Below are positions 8,379 through 16,755 of a DNA stretch of 64,000 nucleotides, one piece after another. The notes under the pieces were generated by a model, which ran no database searches, was not told the DNA's origin, and saw only the letters and a list, made by a program, of their open reading frames with translations. How positions within the stretch are numbered: the stretch's first letter is position 1; the number at the start of each line of letters is the position of its first letter. Origin of the DNA: Paenibacillus whitsoniae (GTDB lineage: Bacteria; Bacillota; Bacilli; Paenibacillales; NBRC-103111); assembly GCF_003955665.1 (NCBI RefSeq), contig NZ_RXHU01000066.1, forward strand, positions 62,001 to 126,000, read 5' to 3'. The translations under genes were made by a program, and so were the position numbers.

Positions 8379-8650
8379 AATCATATCCCAAAGCGTTGAC
8401 CAAAGACACGATGTCCCCGCCCCGAACCGCACAGAGAGAGAAGCCTCGGCTGCAAGCTTCTTCGGATTCGACTGCGACGTTACCCCTTTGCAGCTGTGCC
8501 GTCCAACCCGCTTTCCTTGCGGTAGTAGAAGGCAACGATTCATCCTCGATACCGGATGACAATAAGGACGACAGAATGGCTGTCGTTGAAATTGGGTGGA
8601 ACCACGAGCTGAACGCACTCGTCCCTTGGTGGATGGAGGCGTTTTTTTGC
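8379..8650 (+). promoter_or_regulatory. T-box riboswitch leader of thrS
   Basis: The conserved T-box sequence TGGGTGGAACCACG is at 8593-8606, directly before a terminator and 86 bases from the thrS start. About 210 bases of GC-rich, palindromic leader upstream provide room for stem I and the pseudoknot. T-boxes pair with uncharged tRNA: anticodon with a specifier codon, and the acceptor end with the antiterminator. I could not place the Thr specifier codon with confidence. Threonine starvation is therefore expected to raise thrS expression. The 5' boundary is an estimate. Confidence 0.9.
8612..8648 (+). terminator. T-box-controlled terminator
   Basis: AACGC...GCGTT closes a stem that also contains GTCC/GGAT pairs, followed by seven Ts at 8642-8648. 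It is the alternative to the T-box antiterminator. Confidence 0.75.
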
Positions 8651-8691
8651 GTTCAAATATAAATGAAATCGTGAGAAAAGGAGGAAGCAAA

Positions 8692-10428
8692 ATGGCATTT
8701 GGCAATCAATCAAAATTAGAGGTGATGCGCCATACGACGGCGCATGTGTTGGCGCAGGCCGTGAAGCGCTTGTATGGCGCAGGCGCGGTCAAGCTTGGCA
8801 TCGGCCCTGTGATCGCCGACGGCTTTTACTACGACATGGCGCTGGAGAAGCCGCTGTCGCCGGAAGACCTTGCTGCGATTGAGCAGGTAATGGCGGCCAT
8901 TGTTCGAGAGAATTTGCCGATCCTGCGCAAGGTCGTGTCCCGTGAAGAGGCGCTGGCCTGGTTTGAGGAGCTAGGGGAGACGTTTAAGCTGGAAATTATT
9001 CGAGACTTACCCGAGGATGCGGAGCTGACCGTCTATGAACAAGGTGAGTTTGCGGATCTGTGCCGCGGGCCGCACGTGTCGTCAACTGGCGAAGTAGGCG
9101 CGTTCAAATTGCTGCATACCTCAGGCGCGTATTGGCGTGGCGATGCGGCGAATGTGATGCTGCAGCGCATCTACGGTACAGCCTTTGGCAGCGTGGAGGA
9201 GCTTGAGGCGCATTTGGCATTAATTGAAGAAGCCAAGAAGCGGGATCATCGCAAGCTGGGCAAAGACCTGGATCTGTTCATGTTCTCCGAGGAAGCTCCA
9301 GGCATGCCGTTCTTTCTGCCGCAGGGGATGATCATTCGCAATGAGCTGGAAGGTTTTGCGCGCGAGCTTCAGCGAAAGCGGGGCTACGAGGAAGTAAGAA
9401 CGCCTTTGATGATGAATAATCGCGTCTGGGAGCAATCCGGACATTGGGATCACTACAAAGACAACATGTATTTTACGCAAGTGGACGACGTAAAGTTTGC
9501 GCTGAAGCCGATGAACTGTCCCGGCCATATGTTGATCTTCAAGAACAGCTTGCATTCGTACCGCGAACTGCCGATTCGCATCTCCGAGTTCGGTCAGGTG
9601 CATCGCCACGAAATGTCGGGCGCATTGAATGGGATGATGCGGGTGCGGACATTTTGCCAGGACGACGCGCACTTGTTCGTGCTGCCAGAGCAAATCGGCG
9701 AAGAGATTGGCCAGGTTATCGAATTGATTCATCATGTATACGACGTGCTGGGATTTGCGTACACCGTAGAGCTGTCGACTCGCCCGGACGAGAAGCTGGG
9801 GTCCGACGAGCTGTGGGATCAAGCGGAGCAGGCGCTCCAGAACGTGCTGGATCAGCGTGGCATTCCTTATCAGATCAATGAAGGCGATGGCGCGTTCTAT
9901 GGGCCCAAAATCGACTTTCACATCCTGGACAGCCTGAAACGAAGCTGGCAGTGCGGCACGATTCAGCTCGATTTTCAGATGCCGGATAAGTTCGATCTCG
10001 CCTATGTGGGCGAGGATGGCCGCAAACACCGGCCGGTGGTGATTCATCGCGCCTTGTACGGCTCGATGGAGCGGTTTATCGGCATGCTGACCGAGCATTT
10101 TGCCGGCGCATTCCCACTATGGCTGGCGCCGACACAGGTCATGATCTTGCCGGTTTCCGAGCATCAGGCCGCGTATGCTTATCAAGTGAAGCAGCTGCTG
10201 ACGCATGCAGGCGTTCGCGCGGAAGTGGATGCGCGGCAGGAAAAGCTCGGCTATCGCTTGCGGGAAGCACAGCTGCGCAAAGCGCCGTATGTGTTCGTCG
10301 TCGGCGATCGTGAGATGCAGGCGGGCGAAGCGTCCGTCAGAGCAAGAGGAGCCGCTCAGGGAACTGTGTGCAACGTGGAAGAGATCGCGACGCAGCTGGC
10401 GGCGGATATTCGGGATCGGAAGCGGTAG
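8692..10428 (+). CDS. thrS: Threonine--tRNA ligase lacking the TGS domain
   Basis: The 578-residue class II synthetase begins almost directly in the editing domain: HTTAH is at residues 14-18, with DLCRGPH further on. The N-terminal TGS domain of about 60 residues found in standard 640-residue enzymes is absent. The catalytic core is intact: motif 2 region MNCPGHMLIF with the zinc Cys, RVRTFCQDDAHLF, and zinc-ligand His residues. The anticodon-binding domain (VMILPVSEHQAAYA onward) is present. GGAGG precedes the ATG and no in-frame start with a ribosome site lies upstream, so the short N-terminus is real. A T-box controls it and a strong terminator follows. Confidence 0.92.
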   Translation: MAFGNQSKLEVMRHTTAHVLAQAVKRLYGAGAVKLGIGPVIADGFYYDMALEKPLSPEDLAAIEQVMAAIVRENLPILRKVVSREEALAWFEELGETFKLEIIRDLPEDAELTVYEQGEFADLCRGPHVSSTGEVGAFKLLHTSGAYWRGDAANVMLQRIYGTAFGSVEELEAHLALIEEAKKRDHRKLGKDLDLFMFSEEAPGMPFFLPQGMIIRNELEGFARELQRKRGYEEVRTPLMMNNRVWEQSGHWDHYKDNMYFTQVDDVKFALKPMNCPGHMLIFKNSLHSYRELPIRISEFGQVHRHEMSGALNGMMRVRTFCQDDAHLFVLPEQIGEEIGQVIELIHHVYDVLGFAYTVELSTRPDEKLGSDELWDQAEQALQNVLDQRGIPYQINEGDGAFYGPKIDFHILDSLKRSWQCGTIQLDFQMPDKFDLAYVGEDGRKHRPVVIHRALYGSMERFIGMLTEHFAGAFPLWLAPTQVMILPVSEHQAAYAYQVKQLLTHAGVRAEVDARQEKLGYRLREAQLRKAPYVFVVGDREMQAGEASVRARGAAQGTVCNVEEIATQLAADIRDRKR

Positions 10429-10443
10429 GCGGCAAGTCGTTGA

Positions 10444-10492
10444 CAGGCTTAATGAGGCCGCGAGGGTTGCGGTGGCGTTAAGCCTGCTTTTA
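10444..10492 (+). terminator. thrS terminator
   Basis: CAGGCTTAA/TTAAGCCTG is a perfect 9-bp outer stem with an inner CCGC/GCGG stem, followed by CTTTTAT. Confidence 0.85.
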
Positions 10493-10523
10493 TGCCAGGG
10501 ATTGGAGACCGTTCTGTTCGTTA

Positions 10524-10532
10524 TGCTATAAT
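10524..10532 (+). promoter_or_regulatory. Extended -10 promoter for ywbE
   Basis: TGCTATAAT is a perfect extended -10 element, about 35 bases before the ywbE start. The -35 match (TTGGAG, 19-base spacer) is poor, as is common with TGn promoters. Confidence 0.6.
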
Positions 10533-10567
10533 GAGGGTCACATTAAAAGATGAGGCAGGCGAACACC

Positions 10568-10777
10568 ATGAATGGACAACTGCGGAAAAATATCGTTCCC
10601 GGACTCCAGGTTAACATTGTATTGAAGCAGGATCAGCGTAGCGGAAAGCTGACGAAAGGCATTGTGAAAGAGCTGTTGACGAACTCACCGACACATCCCC
10701 ACGGCATTAAAGTGAGATTAACCGACGGCCAGGTGGGACGGGTGAAGGAAATATTGTCGGGCCCTGCGGAGGCGTAG
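10568..10777 (+). CDS. ywbE: YwbE family protein
   Basis: The 69-residue protein matches YwbE nearly end to end in pattern: MNGQLRKNIVPG, VLKQDQRSGKLTKGIVKELL, TNSPTHPHGIKVRLTDG and QVGRVKEIL. The fold is KOW-like and the function of the family is unknown. The ATG at 10568 fits the known N-terminus of YwbE; an ATG at 10550 would leave almost no untranslated leader after the extended -10 promoter. Confidence 0.88.
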   Translation: MNGQLRKNIVPGLQVNIVLKQDQRSGKLTKGIVKELLTNSPTHPHGIKVRLTDGQVGRVKEILSGPAEA

Positions 10778-10788
10778 GGGAGACCGGA

Positions 10789-11079
10789 CTATAGGGCATA
10801 GAAGAAGGCCCAACTCAGCCAGAGACAGAGCGGCGTAAATAAAAAGTAATCGTACCGGGCAAATCGCGAGGTGCGGTTTGTTTTGAAAAGACCGACGTAT
10901 TTAAAATCGCCGATGCAGCGAAGACCAAATGCGATGGCCGATAAGAGGCAGCCCCATCCTACGAGCTTTGACGGCAGGGCAAGCGGGAGCAGATCTCCTT
11001 GGATACCGAGCAGGCAGGCATCGAGGATAACGACACAAGAGGAATTCGCAAATAACAGCTTACGCTGGGAGCAGAGCGG
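10789..11079 (-). pseudogene. Truncated DUF3995 membrane protein gene (relic)
   Basis: On the minus strand, 97 codons are open between a TGA at 11080-11082 and a TAG at 10789-10791, with no ATG or ribosome site. The translation has the DUF3995 C-terminal hallmark: IGDFKYVGLFK, TSRFARYDYFLFTPLC and a final hydrophobic helix. The N-terminal half, including the first membrane helices, is missing. It is best read as the remains of a gene. The remaining bases of the 591-base gap between ywbE and the ATPase gene hold only possible promoter elements. Confidence 0.65.
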
Positions 11080-11294
11080 TCACATCTTTGATATATGAAA
11101 ACGTTCTCAACTCGCTTTTTGATGCATACATTGCTACAGCGCAAAGATGTGCACGATATCTCAACATGTAGTTGACATAGTAAATGTTATGTAAACTTTT
11201 GTTGCAGTTCCTATTTTTAGCGCTGTCTTTTATTCAGGAAGACAAAAAATGGTGAAATTGACCGACGTATATTTAAAAATGATCCTTAAGGTTA

Positions 11295-11300
11295 TATAAT
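11295..11300 (+). promoter_or_regulatory. Possible -10 box of the pyrimidine operon
   Basis: TATAAT at 11295-11300 lies 69 bases before the first gene and just after an 8-bp palindrome CCTTAAGG. No good -35 is present at 16-18 bases, which would fit an activator-dependent promoter. Confidence 0.4.
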
Positions 11301-11368
11301 GGTACACAATCAGTAGTTCAACTTACCTCAATGCTTCCGTGTGTTCGCAGGAATGGGAGGGCCGATGG

Positions 11369-12181
11369 ATGAATTCAGATCGTGCTGGGCAGCATGTGGA
11401 CATTTCACTCGATGGCGTATGGGTAACCGCTGGCAAAAAAGGCAAGACGAGCACCGTGCTCCAGGACATTACGTTAGATGTTGGCCGTCATGAATTTGTC
11501 ACGCTGTTAGGGCCGATAGGCAGCGGCAAGTCGACGCTTCTGCGTCTTATGGCGGATCTCCAGCAGCCGTCCAAAGGGCAAATCTCGCTGCACAAAGCGC
11601 ATCCGCGCGAAATCCGATTGCGGCGTAAGTTCGGCATTGTCAGCGCGCAGCCCGGTCTGTTCGAATGGCGCACCGTCCGGGAAAATATTGAACTCCCTCT
11701 GGAAATTGCTATGCAGAACCGTTCCCTCATCCAAGACAAGATTGACCACCTTCTTGACATCGTCGGCTTGACGAAATTCAGTGATTACTTTCCGTGGCAG
11801 CTAAGCCCCGGCATGCAGCAGCGCGTCGCGATCGCGCGTGCACTTTCCCTCGATCCGCCGATTCTTTTTCTCGATGAACCGTTCTCCGCTTTGGATGCTT
11901 TTACCCGTGAAAAACTACAAGATCAGCTTCTGCACCTGAAGGAAAAAACGAACCTAACGATCGTTTTCGTCTCGAACAGTGTGTCGGAGGCTGTTTTTTT
12001 ATCTCATCGCATTCTGATCATGGTGCCGAATCCCGGACGCCTTCACTCCCAGCACGAGATTCATCTCGGTTCCGAACGTGTGCCGAACGTCCGTGAAACC
12101 ATGCTTTTCCACGAACTCACGGCAGCGATTCGCAACTGTTTCCCGGCAGCGGCCGATCTCATTCAGGATCAATTGGGATAG
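11369..12181 (+). CDS. ABC transporter ATPase, NitT/TauT (SsuB/TauB) type
   Basis: A 270-residue ATPase: Walker A GPIGSGKST, Q-loop VSAQPGLFEW, signature LSPGMQQR, Walker B ILFLDEPFSALDA, and a C-terminal extension typical of the nitrate/sulfonate/taurine/pyrimidine-precursor importers. It heads the pyrimidine-degradation operon, which suggests uptake of a pyrimidine or related compound. Unusually, no permease or binding-protein gene accompanies it in the window, and the switch His is replaced in VFVSNSVSEA, where VTHDVDEA is usual. It must use a permease encoded elsewhere, or be a remnant. The ATG at 11369 has GGGAGG upstream. Confidence 0.85.
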   Translation: MNSDRAGQHVDISLDGVWVTAGKKGKTSTVLQDITLDVGRHEFVTLLGPIGSGKSTLLRLMADLQQPSKGQISLHKAHPREIRLRRKFGIVSAQPGLFEWRTVRENIELPLEIAMQNRSLIQDKIDHLLDIVGLTKFSDYFPWQLSPGMQQRVAIARALSLDPPILFLDEPFSALDAFTREKLQDQLLHLKEKTNLTIVFVSNSVSEAVFLSHRILIMVPNPGRLHSQHEIHLGSERVPNVRETMLFHELTAAIRNCFPAAADLIQDQLG

Positions 12182-12244
12182 CCTCGCGCATACAAGCATA
12201 ATCATAGATTAAGTGAAGCAGGAATTAGGGAAAGGGTGGCGGCG

Positions 12245-13615
12245 ATGGCGATCAACGATCCGGCTGACAAAGAAGCATTATTGGAAAATGACCGCAAGTA
12301 CGTCTGGCATCATATGACGCCGCATAATGACAATCCGATGATCGTCGCGTCCGGAGATGGAAGCTGGGTAACGGATGTGGACGGCAATCGCTATCTTGAC
12401 GGCATGTCAGGGCTGTGGTGCGTGAATGTCGGTCACGGCAGGAAGGAAATCGCGGAAGCTGCCGCTCAGCAAATGATGACACTTGCCTACGCCACGATGG
12501 TTCAGGCGCACATTCCATCCATTGAACTTGCAGCAAAGCTGAATGCCTGGTTGGAAGGGGAGTACCGGATCTTTTTTTCCAATTCCGGTTCCGATGCCAA
12601 TGAAGTTGCCTTCAAAATCGCCAGGCAGTACTTTCATCAAAAAGGGAAGCCGGCGAAGCATAAATTCATTTCGCGGCATCGTGCTTATCACGGGAATTCG
12701 ATGGGGGCGCTCGGCGCGACGGGGCAAGCGCAGCGCAAGCTGAAATATGAGCCGCTTGGCGTCGGCTTCTCGCACGTAGCGCCGCCGTACTGTTATCGAT
12801 GTCCGTTCGGTCAAACGAAGGACAACTGCTCCCTGCAATGCGCTGAGGCGATTGAGCAGGCCATCGCCTGGGAAGGGCCGGACTCCGTCGCCGGCGTCAT
12901 CCTCGAGCCGGTGATCACCGGCGGCGGCATGCTTGTCCCGCATGAAGGCTATCTGCCGGCGGTAGCTCGCATTTGCGAAAAGTACGACGTGCTGCTCATC
13001 GTCGATGAAGTGATCTGCGGCTTCGGGCGCTCCGGCCGGAAGTTCGGCCATCACAATTACGGGGTCAAGCCGGACATTGTGACGATGGCCAAAGGACTCA
13101 CCAGCGCCTATTCGCCTTTGTCGGCGACGGCGGTCTCGGCGGAGCTGTACGAGGTGTTCAAAAGCGGCGGCGACACGAGCCATTTCCGGCATGTGAATAC
13201 GTTCGGCGGCAATCCGGTGTCGTGTGCCGTCGCGCTTGCCAACCTTCGCGTCCTAGAGGACGAAGGGCTTATCGCCAGATCGGCGGTGATCGGGGAAGCG
13301 TTCGCGGCCAGGCTGGCTCGGCTACGGGAGCACCCGAACGTCGGCGATATGCGGATCTTCGGCTCGGCGATGGGCATTGAGTTGGTGGAGGATCGGGACA
13401 CGAAGGAGCCTGCGAAACCCGAGCGCGTGGCTGCTATCGTTGCCGCCTGCAAGAGCAAAGGGCTGCTGATCGGTAAAAACGGCGATACCGTTCCCGGGTT
13501 TGCGAATATTCTGACATTGAGCCCCCCGCTCAGTTCAACCGATGACGATGTTGATTTTATCGTGAAGACGCTGCTGGAAGTATTTAGTGTCGGATCTATT
13601 TCGTCGAAAGGATGA
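12245..13615 (+). CDS. Class III aminotransferase, probable beta-alanine:pyruvate/2-oxoglutarate transaminase
   Basis: The 456-residue PLP enzyme shows the class III (omega-aminotransferase) pattern: MSGLWCVNVGHGR near the N-terminus, SGSDANEVAFKIAR, HRAYHGNSMGALG, LIVDEVICGFGRSG with the PLP-binding Asp, and MAKGLTSAYSPL with the Schiff-base Lys. Its place before the amidohydrolase that releases beta-alanine implies conversion of beta-alanine (or 3-aminoisobutyrate) to malonate semialdehyde, as for PydD enzymes of Bacillales. AAAGGGTGG precedes the ATG; the upstream GTG lies inside that site. The next gene starts seven bases after its stop codon. Confidence 0.85.
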   Translation: MAINDPADKEALLENDRKYVWHHMTPHNDNPMIVASGDGSWVTDVDGNRYLDGMSGLWCVNVGHGRKEIAEAAAQQMMTLAYATMVQAHIPSIELAAKLNAWLEGEYRIFFSNSGSDANEVAFKIARQYFHQKGKPAKHKFISRHRAYHGNSMGALGATGQAQRKLKYEPLGVGFSHVAPPYCYRCPFGQTKDNCSLQCAEAIEQAIAWEGPDSVAGVILEPVITGGGMLVPHEGYLPAVARICEKYDVLLIVDEVICGFGRSGRKFGHHNYGVKPDIVTMAKGLTSAYSPLSATAVSAELYEVFKSGGDTSHFRHVNTFGGNPVSCAVALANLRVLEDEGLIARSAVIGEAFAARLARLREHPNVGDMRIFGSAMGIELVEDRDTKEPAKPERVAAIVAACKSKGLLIGKNGDTVPGFANILTLSPPLSSTDDDVDFIVKTLLEVFSVGSISSKG

Positions 13616-13621
13616 TGCAAG

Positions 13622-14881
13622 TTGCCAATGAACAAGCCGTTATCGATTAATACTCCCCGTTTGCATCAGCACATTCAGGCACTTGCTCAAATCGGGAAGC
13701 TCGGCGAGACCGGCGTGTGCCGGTTGGCGCTCAGCAAGGAGGACAGAGAAGGCGTCGATCTTGTGCGTTCCTGGATGGAGGAAGCGGGGATGACCACACG
13801 CATCGATGCGTTTGCCAATCTGATCGGCGTTTGGAAAGGCCGGAATCCGGAACTGCCGGTGCTGATGCTCGGATCGCATGTCGATTCCCAGCCCTACGGT
13901 GGGAGATTCGATGGCGCGATTGGGGTGCTTGGCGCGATCGAAGCCGTACAGACGATGGCCGAGCAAGGGATCGTGCCGGAGCGCGATGTGGAGGTTGTTG
14001 CTTTTTGCGATGAGGAGGGCTGCCGATTTAATAAAGGCTTGTTCGGGGTTCGCGGGATGACAGGCAAGTTGGAGCCGGATGAGCTGGAGCGCACGGATAA
14101 AAATGGCGTTACGCGACGTCAGGCGTTGCTCGAATTCGGCGTCGATCCGGCGGAGCAGGCCGGTTATGCATTCCAGGCCGGGCGGGTCGGCACTTTTCTC
14201 GAGCTGCATATTGAACAAGGGCCGGTACTGGAGGCGATGGATCTCCCGATCGGCATTGTCAGCGGCATTTCCGGGCCGCTATGGCTGACGGTCGAAATGA
14301 CCGGCTTCGCCGGACATGCCGGCTCGGTGCCGATGGGGATGCGGCGCGATGCGTTGGTTGGAGCGGCCAAGATCATCGTGGCGCTCAATGAGCTCGCCAG
14401 CCGGGAACCGGGGGCGCCAACGGTAGGAACGGTCGGCTCGCTGCAGGTGTTTCCGGATTCGCGTAATATTATCCCGGAGAAGGTGGCGTTCACGGTCGAT
14501 TTGCGCGATATTGATTTGTCCCGCCGCCAAGTGCTGGAGCAGGAGTTGTTTGCTGCTTTGGAGCGCGTTGCAGATGAGCACGGACTGGCCTATACCGTTC
14601 GCGAGGACACGAACAGCGAACCGCGCTATTGCGCGGATTGGATTAAGCGGACGATGCGTGAAGAGGCGGAAGGCATGGGGATTGCGCCGCCGCCGGAGCT
14701 GATGAGCGGACCGTTTCATGATTCGCTGGCGATGTCGTACGTGTGCGATTATGGCATGATTTTTGTTCGCTGTCTGGCCGGTATCTCCCACAATCCGAAG
14801 GAGTTTTCGTCTCCGGAAGATATTGCGCTTGGGACGGAGCTGCTGTACAGAACGGCTAGGCGGATTGCGCTGCAGGAATAA
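13622..14881 (+). CDS. N-carbamoyl-beta-alanine amidohydrolase (M20 family Zn hydrolase)
   Basis: A 419-residue member of the hydantoinase/carbamoylase branch of M20 peptidases. Metal ligands are visible in LGSHVDSQPYGGRFDG, FCDEEGCRF and ELHIEQGPVLE, and the dimerisation/substrate domain has GFAGHAGSVPM. In this operon the natural substrate should be N-carbamoyl-beta-alanine from dihydrouracil, giving beta-alanine, CO2 and ammonia. The start is probably TTG at 13622, seven bases after AAAGGATG; ATG at 13628 is also possible. Confidence 0.88.
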   Translation: MPMNKPLSINTPRLHQHIQALAQIGKLGETGVCRLALSKEDREGVDLVRSWMEEAGMTTRIDAFANLIGVWKGRNPELPVLMLGSHVDSQPYGGRFDGAIGVLGAIEAVQTMAEQGIVPERDVEVVAFCDEEGCRFNKGLFGVRGMTGKLEPDELERTDKNGVTRRQALLEFGVDPAEQAGYAFQAGRVGTFLELHIEQGPVLEAMDLPIGIVSGISGPLWLTVEMTGFAGHAGSVPMGMRRDALVGAAKIIVALNELASREPGAPTVGTVGSLQVFPDSRNIIPEKVAFTVDLRDIDLSRRQVLEQELFAALERVADEHGLAYTVREDTNSEPRYCADWIKRTMREEAEGMGIAPPPELMSGPFHDSLAMSYVCDYGMIFVRCLAGISHNPKEFSSPEDIALGTELLYRTARRIALQE

Positions 14882-14930
14882 AGATATTGACTCGGTAGCA
14901 TGAAGTAGAGGCAGGGAAGGGGCGCATAGG

Positions 14931-16307
14931 ATGGGATCTTCATGGATTTCTCTCACGGATTTGAAGCGAAACTTTGCGGAAGTGAAGGACGGGATGAAGC
15001 CGAAAGAGGCGTTGGAGGAATCTAATCGCTGTTTGTTTTGCTATGACGCGCCTTGTACGCGGGCTTGCCCCAGCGGTATCGACGTGCCGTCGTTCATTAA
15101 AAAGATTGCCACCGGCAATCTCAAAGGCTCGGCGCGCACCATTCTGGAAGCGAATCCTGTGGGCGCATCGTGCGCACGCGTATGTCCAACCGAGGAGCTG
15201 TGCGAAGGGGCCTGCGTCCTCAATCAGTCGTCCAAGCCTATAGCGATTGGACAGCTCCAGCGGTACGCGACGGATTGGGCGATTGCCCACGATCCGGAGT
15301 TGTTTGAGGCCGGACCGAGCAACGGTAGATCCGTTGCCGTGGTCGGCGGCGGCCCCGCCGGGCTGTCGGCCGCTCGTGAGTTGGCGAGGCTCGGCTTCGA
15401 GGTCGCCGTCTATGAAGCGAAGCCGCAAGCCGGCGGCTTGGATACGTTCGGTATCGTTTCCTTCCGCTTGCCGGAGGAAATCTCGCTGTGGGAAGTACGC
15501 CAGGTGGAACGGCTTGGCGTGACGTTTCATTTGAACATGCGCGTCGGCGTGGACATCAGCAGCGAGGAGCTGCTGAAGCGGTACGACGCCGTGCTGCTTG
15601 CCGCCGGCATGGCGCAAGTGCCGATGCTGGGCATTCCGGGCGAGGGGCTGGACGGCGTCCACGATGCGATTGATTTTGTGGAGCGGACAAAAGCGGGGCT
15701 TGGCGCTGGCGGCTCACTCGACACGTCGCTCATCGGCAAGCGCGTGGCCGTGATAGGCGCCGGCAACACCGCGATCGATGCGGCGACGTGCTCGGTCCGC
15801 CTCGGCGCAGCGGAGGTGGAGATCGTGTACCGGCGCTCGGCAGCGGAGATGACGGCGTATGATTTTGAGTACGAGTTTGCGAAGCAGGATGGGGTACGCT
15901 TTCGCTGGCTGACGGCGCCAACGCGAATCGTTGGCGATGCGTCCGGTCGCGTCGTAGCCCTGGAATGCATTCGCATGGAGCTTGTGGATGCGGGCAACGG
16001 GCGCAAGCAGCCGAAGCCGGTCGCGGGCTCGGCGTTTGAAATTCCCGTGGACGCGGTGGTGAAAGCGATCGGACAGACGCGGCATCTTGCGCTGATCGAG
16101 GCGTTCGGCCTGCAGCATTTGAACGGTACGGTGGTTGTGCAGCCGGCCACCGGCGCAACCTCGCATCCGAAGGTGTTTGCGGCGGGAGATATTCGTTTCG
16201 GCGCGGGACAAGGGGAAGCGATGGTCGTCTCCGCTGCGCAGCAGGGGAAGGATGCGGCCTACGCGATCCATGAGCAGCTTCTGAAGGGGCAGGAGGCGTC
16301 GGCTTAG
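14931..16307 (+). CDS. preT: Dihydropyrimidine dehydrogenase subunit PreT
   Basis: The 458-residue flavoprotein has the GltD-like layout of PreT: an N-terminal Fe-S domain with CLFCYDAPCTRACP and SCARVCPTEELCEGAC, then FAD and NAD(P) Rossmann motifs (VAVVGGGPAGLSAA near 135 and VAVIGAGNTAIDAAT near 270) and a C-terminal AAGDIRFGAGQGE FAD end. PreT passes electrons from NADH to PreA for uracil or thymine reduction. GGAAGGGG lies before the ATG. The partner preA is not immediately adjacent: a 448-base gap with repeat element R1 lies between them. Confidence 0.92.
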   Translation: MGSSWISLTDLKRNFAEVKDGMKPKEALEESNRCLFCYDAPCTRACPSGIDVPSFIKKIATGNLKGSARTILEANPVGASCARVCPTEELCEGACVLNQSSKPIAIGQLQRYATDWAIAHDPELFEAGPSNGRSVAVVGGGPAGLSAARELARLGFEVAVYEAKPQAGGLDTFGIVSFRLPEEISLWEVRQVERLGVTFHLNMRVGVDISSEELLKRYDAVLLAAGMAQVPMLGIPGEGLDGVHDAIDFVERTKAGLGAGGSLDTSLIGKRVAVIGAGNTAIDAATCSVRLGAAEVEIVYRRSAAEMTAYDFEYEFAKQDGVRFRWLTAPTRIVGDASGRVVALECIRMELVDAGNGRKQPKPVAGSAFEIPVDAVVKAIGQTRHLALIEAFGLQHLNGTVVVQPATGATSHPKVFAAGDIRFGAGQGEAMVVSAAQQGKDAAYAIHEQLLKGQEASA

Positions 16308-16469
16308 TTGCGCCGGGAGGTAAGTTGTAAGGTCGGTCGGTTGCGGGGCGCTGGGAAAGCCCGGGAAGCGGCATTGAGAGCCGCTAGGGGAGTGGAGATT
16401 CAGCGGCTGCTCGCGAGCAGGTTCGCGTCTGGAGGATCGTGCAGCCGAGGCCAGTGTAGCGGATCAAAG

Positions 16470-16646
16470 CCTGCAAAAAGGCAGGTATTTTCCAGAAAAC
16501 TAGGGTAAAAATGAAAATTCCTGCGTAAAGGCAGGCATTTCGGCTCATTTCACAAGAAAATGGATAAAAAATTGTAAAAAGATGCATATTCGCAGGCATT
16601 CCGAATAATCGGAGCTTTTGCAGGGAAATACCTGCTTTTTTGCAGG
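16470..16646 (-). repeat. Four-palindrome intergenic element, copy R1
   Basis: Units CCTGC-N6-GCAGG begin at 16470, 16520, 16581 and 16631 (spacing 50, 61, 50). The third unit has a decayed left arm preceded by AAAAA, which marks the element as minus-oriented relative to R2. It fills most of the preT-preA gap. The rest of the 448-base gap holds no gene; the 16384-16716 minus frame is only the repeat read through. Confidence 0.85.
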
Positions 16647-16755
16647 CTTTTAATGGTCGCCTTGGCTGGAACGGGAGGCGTTGGCTAAGCCACGCTGAGA
16701 GCTGCACGAGTGACAAGCTTTTGACTCGATCAAGTACACAGAGGAGGGATCCGGC

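Noticed and set aside
9220-10098. A 292-codon open frame antisense to thrS
   Set aside because: Shadow of thrS; no domain, no ribosome site.
11190-11206. TGTAAACTTTTGTTGCA as a possible GlnR/TnrA nitrogen-control box for the pyrimidine operon
   Set aside because: Three positions differ from the consensus, and it lies more than 100 bases upstream of the only plausible -10, too far for usual TnrA activation. It remains only a possibility.
16470-16646. Regular short palindromes that could be mistaken for a CRISPR array (also in the other three copies)
   Set aside because: Units are only 16 bp with variable centres. The spacing is not uniform (50, 61, 50), and the sequence between units is conserved from copy to copy. 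No cas genes are present.
16384-16716. Open frames through repeat elements (also 21278-21589, 51158-51487 and 60717-61124)
   Set aside because: They are translations of the repeat, have no ribosome sites, and their similarity to each other is explained by the DNA repeat.
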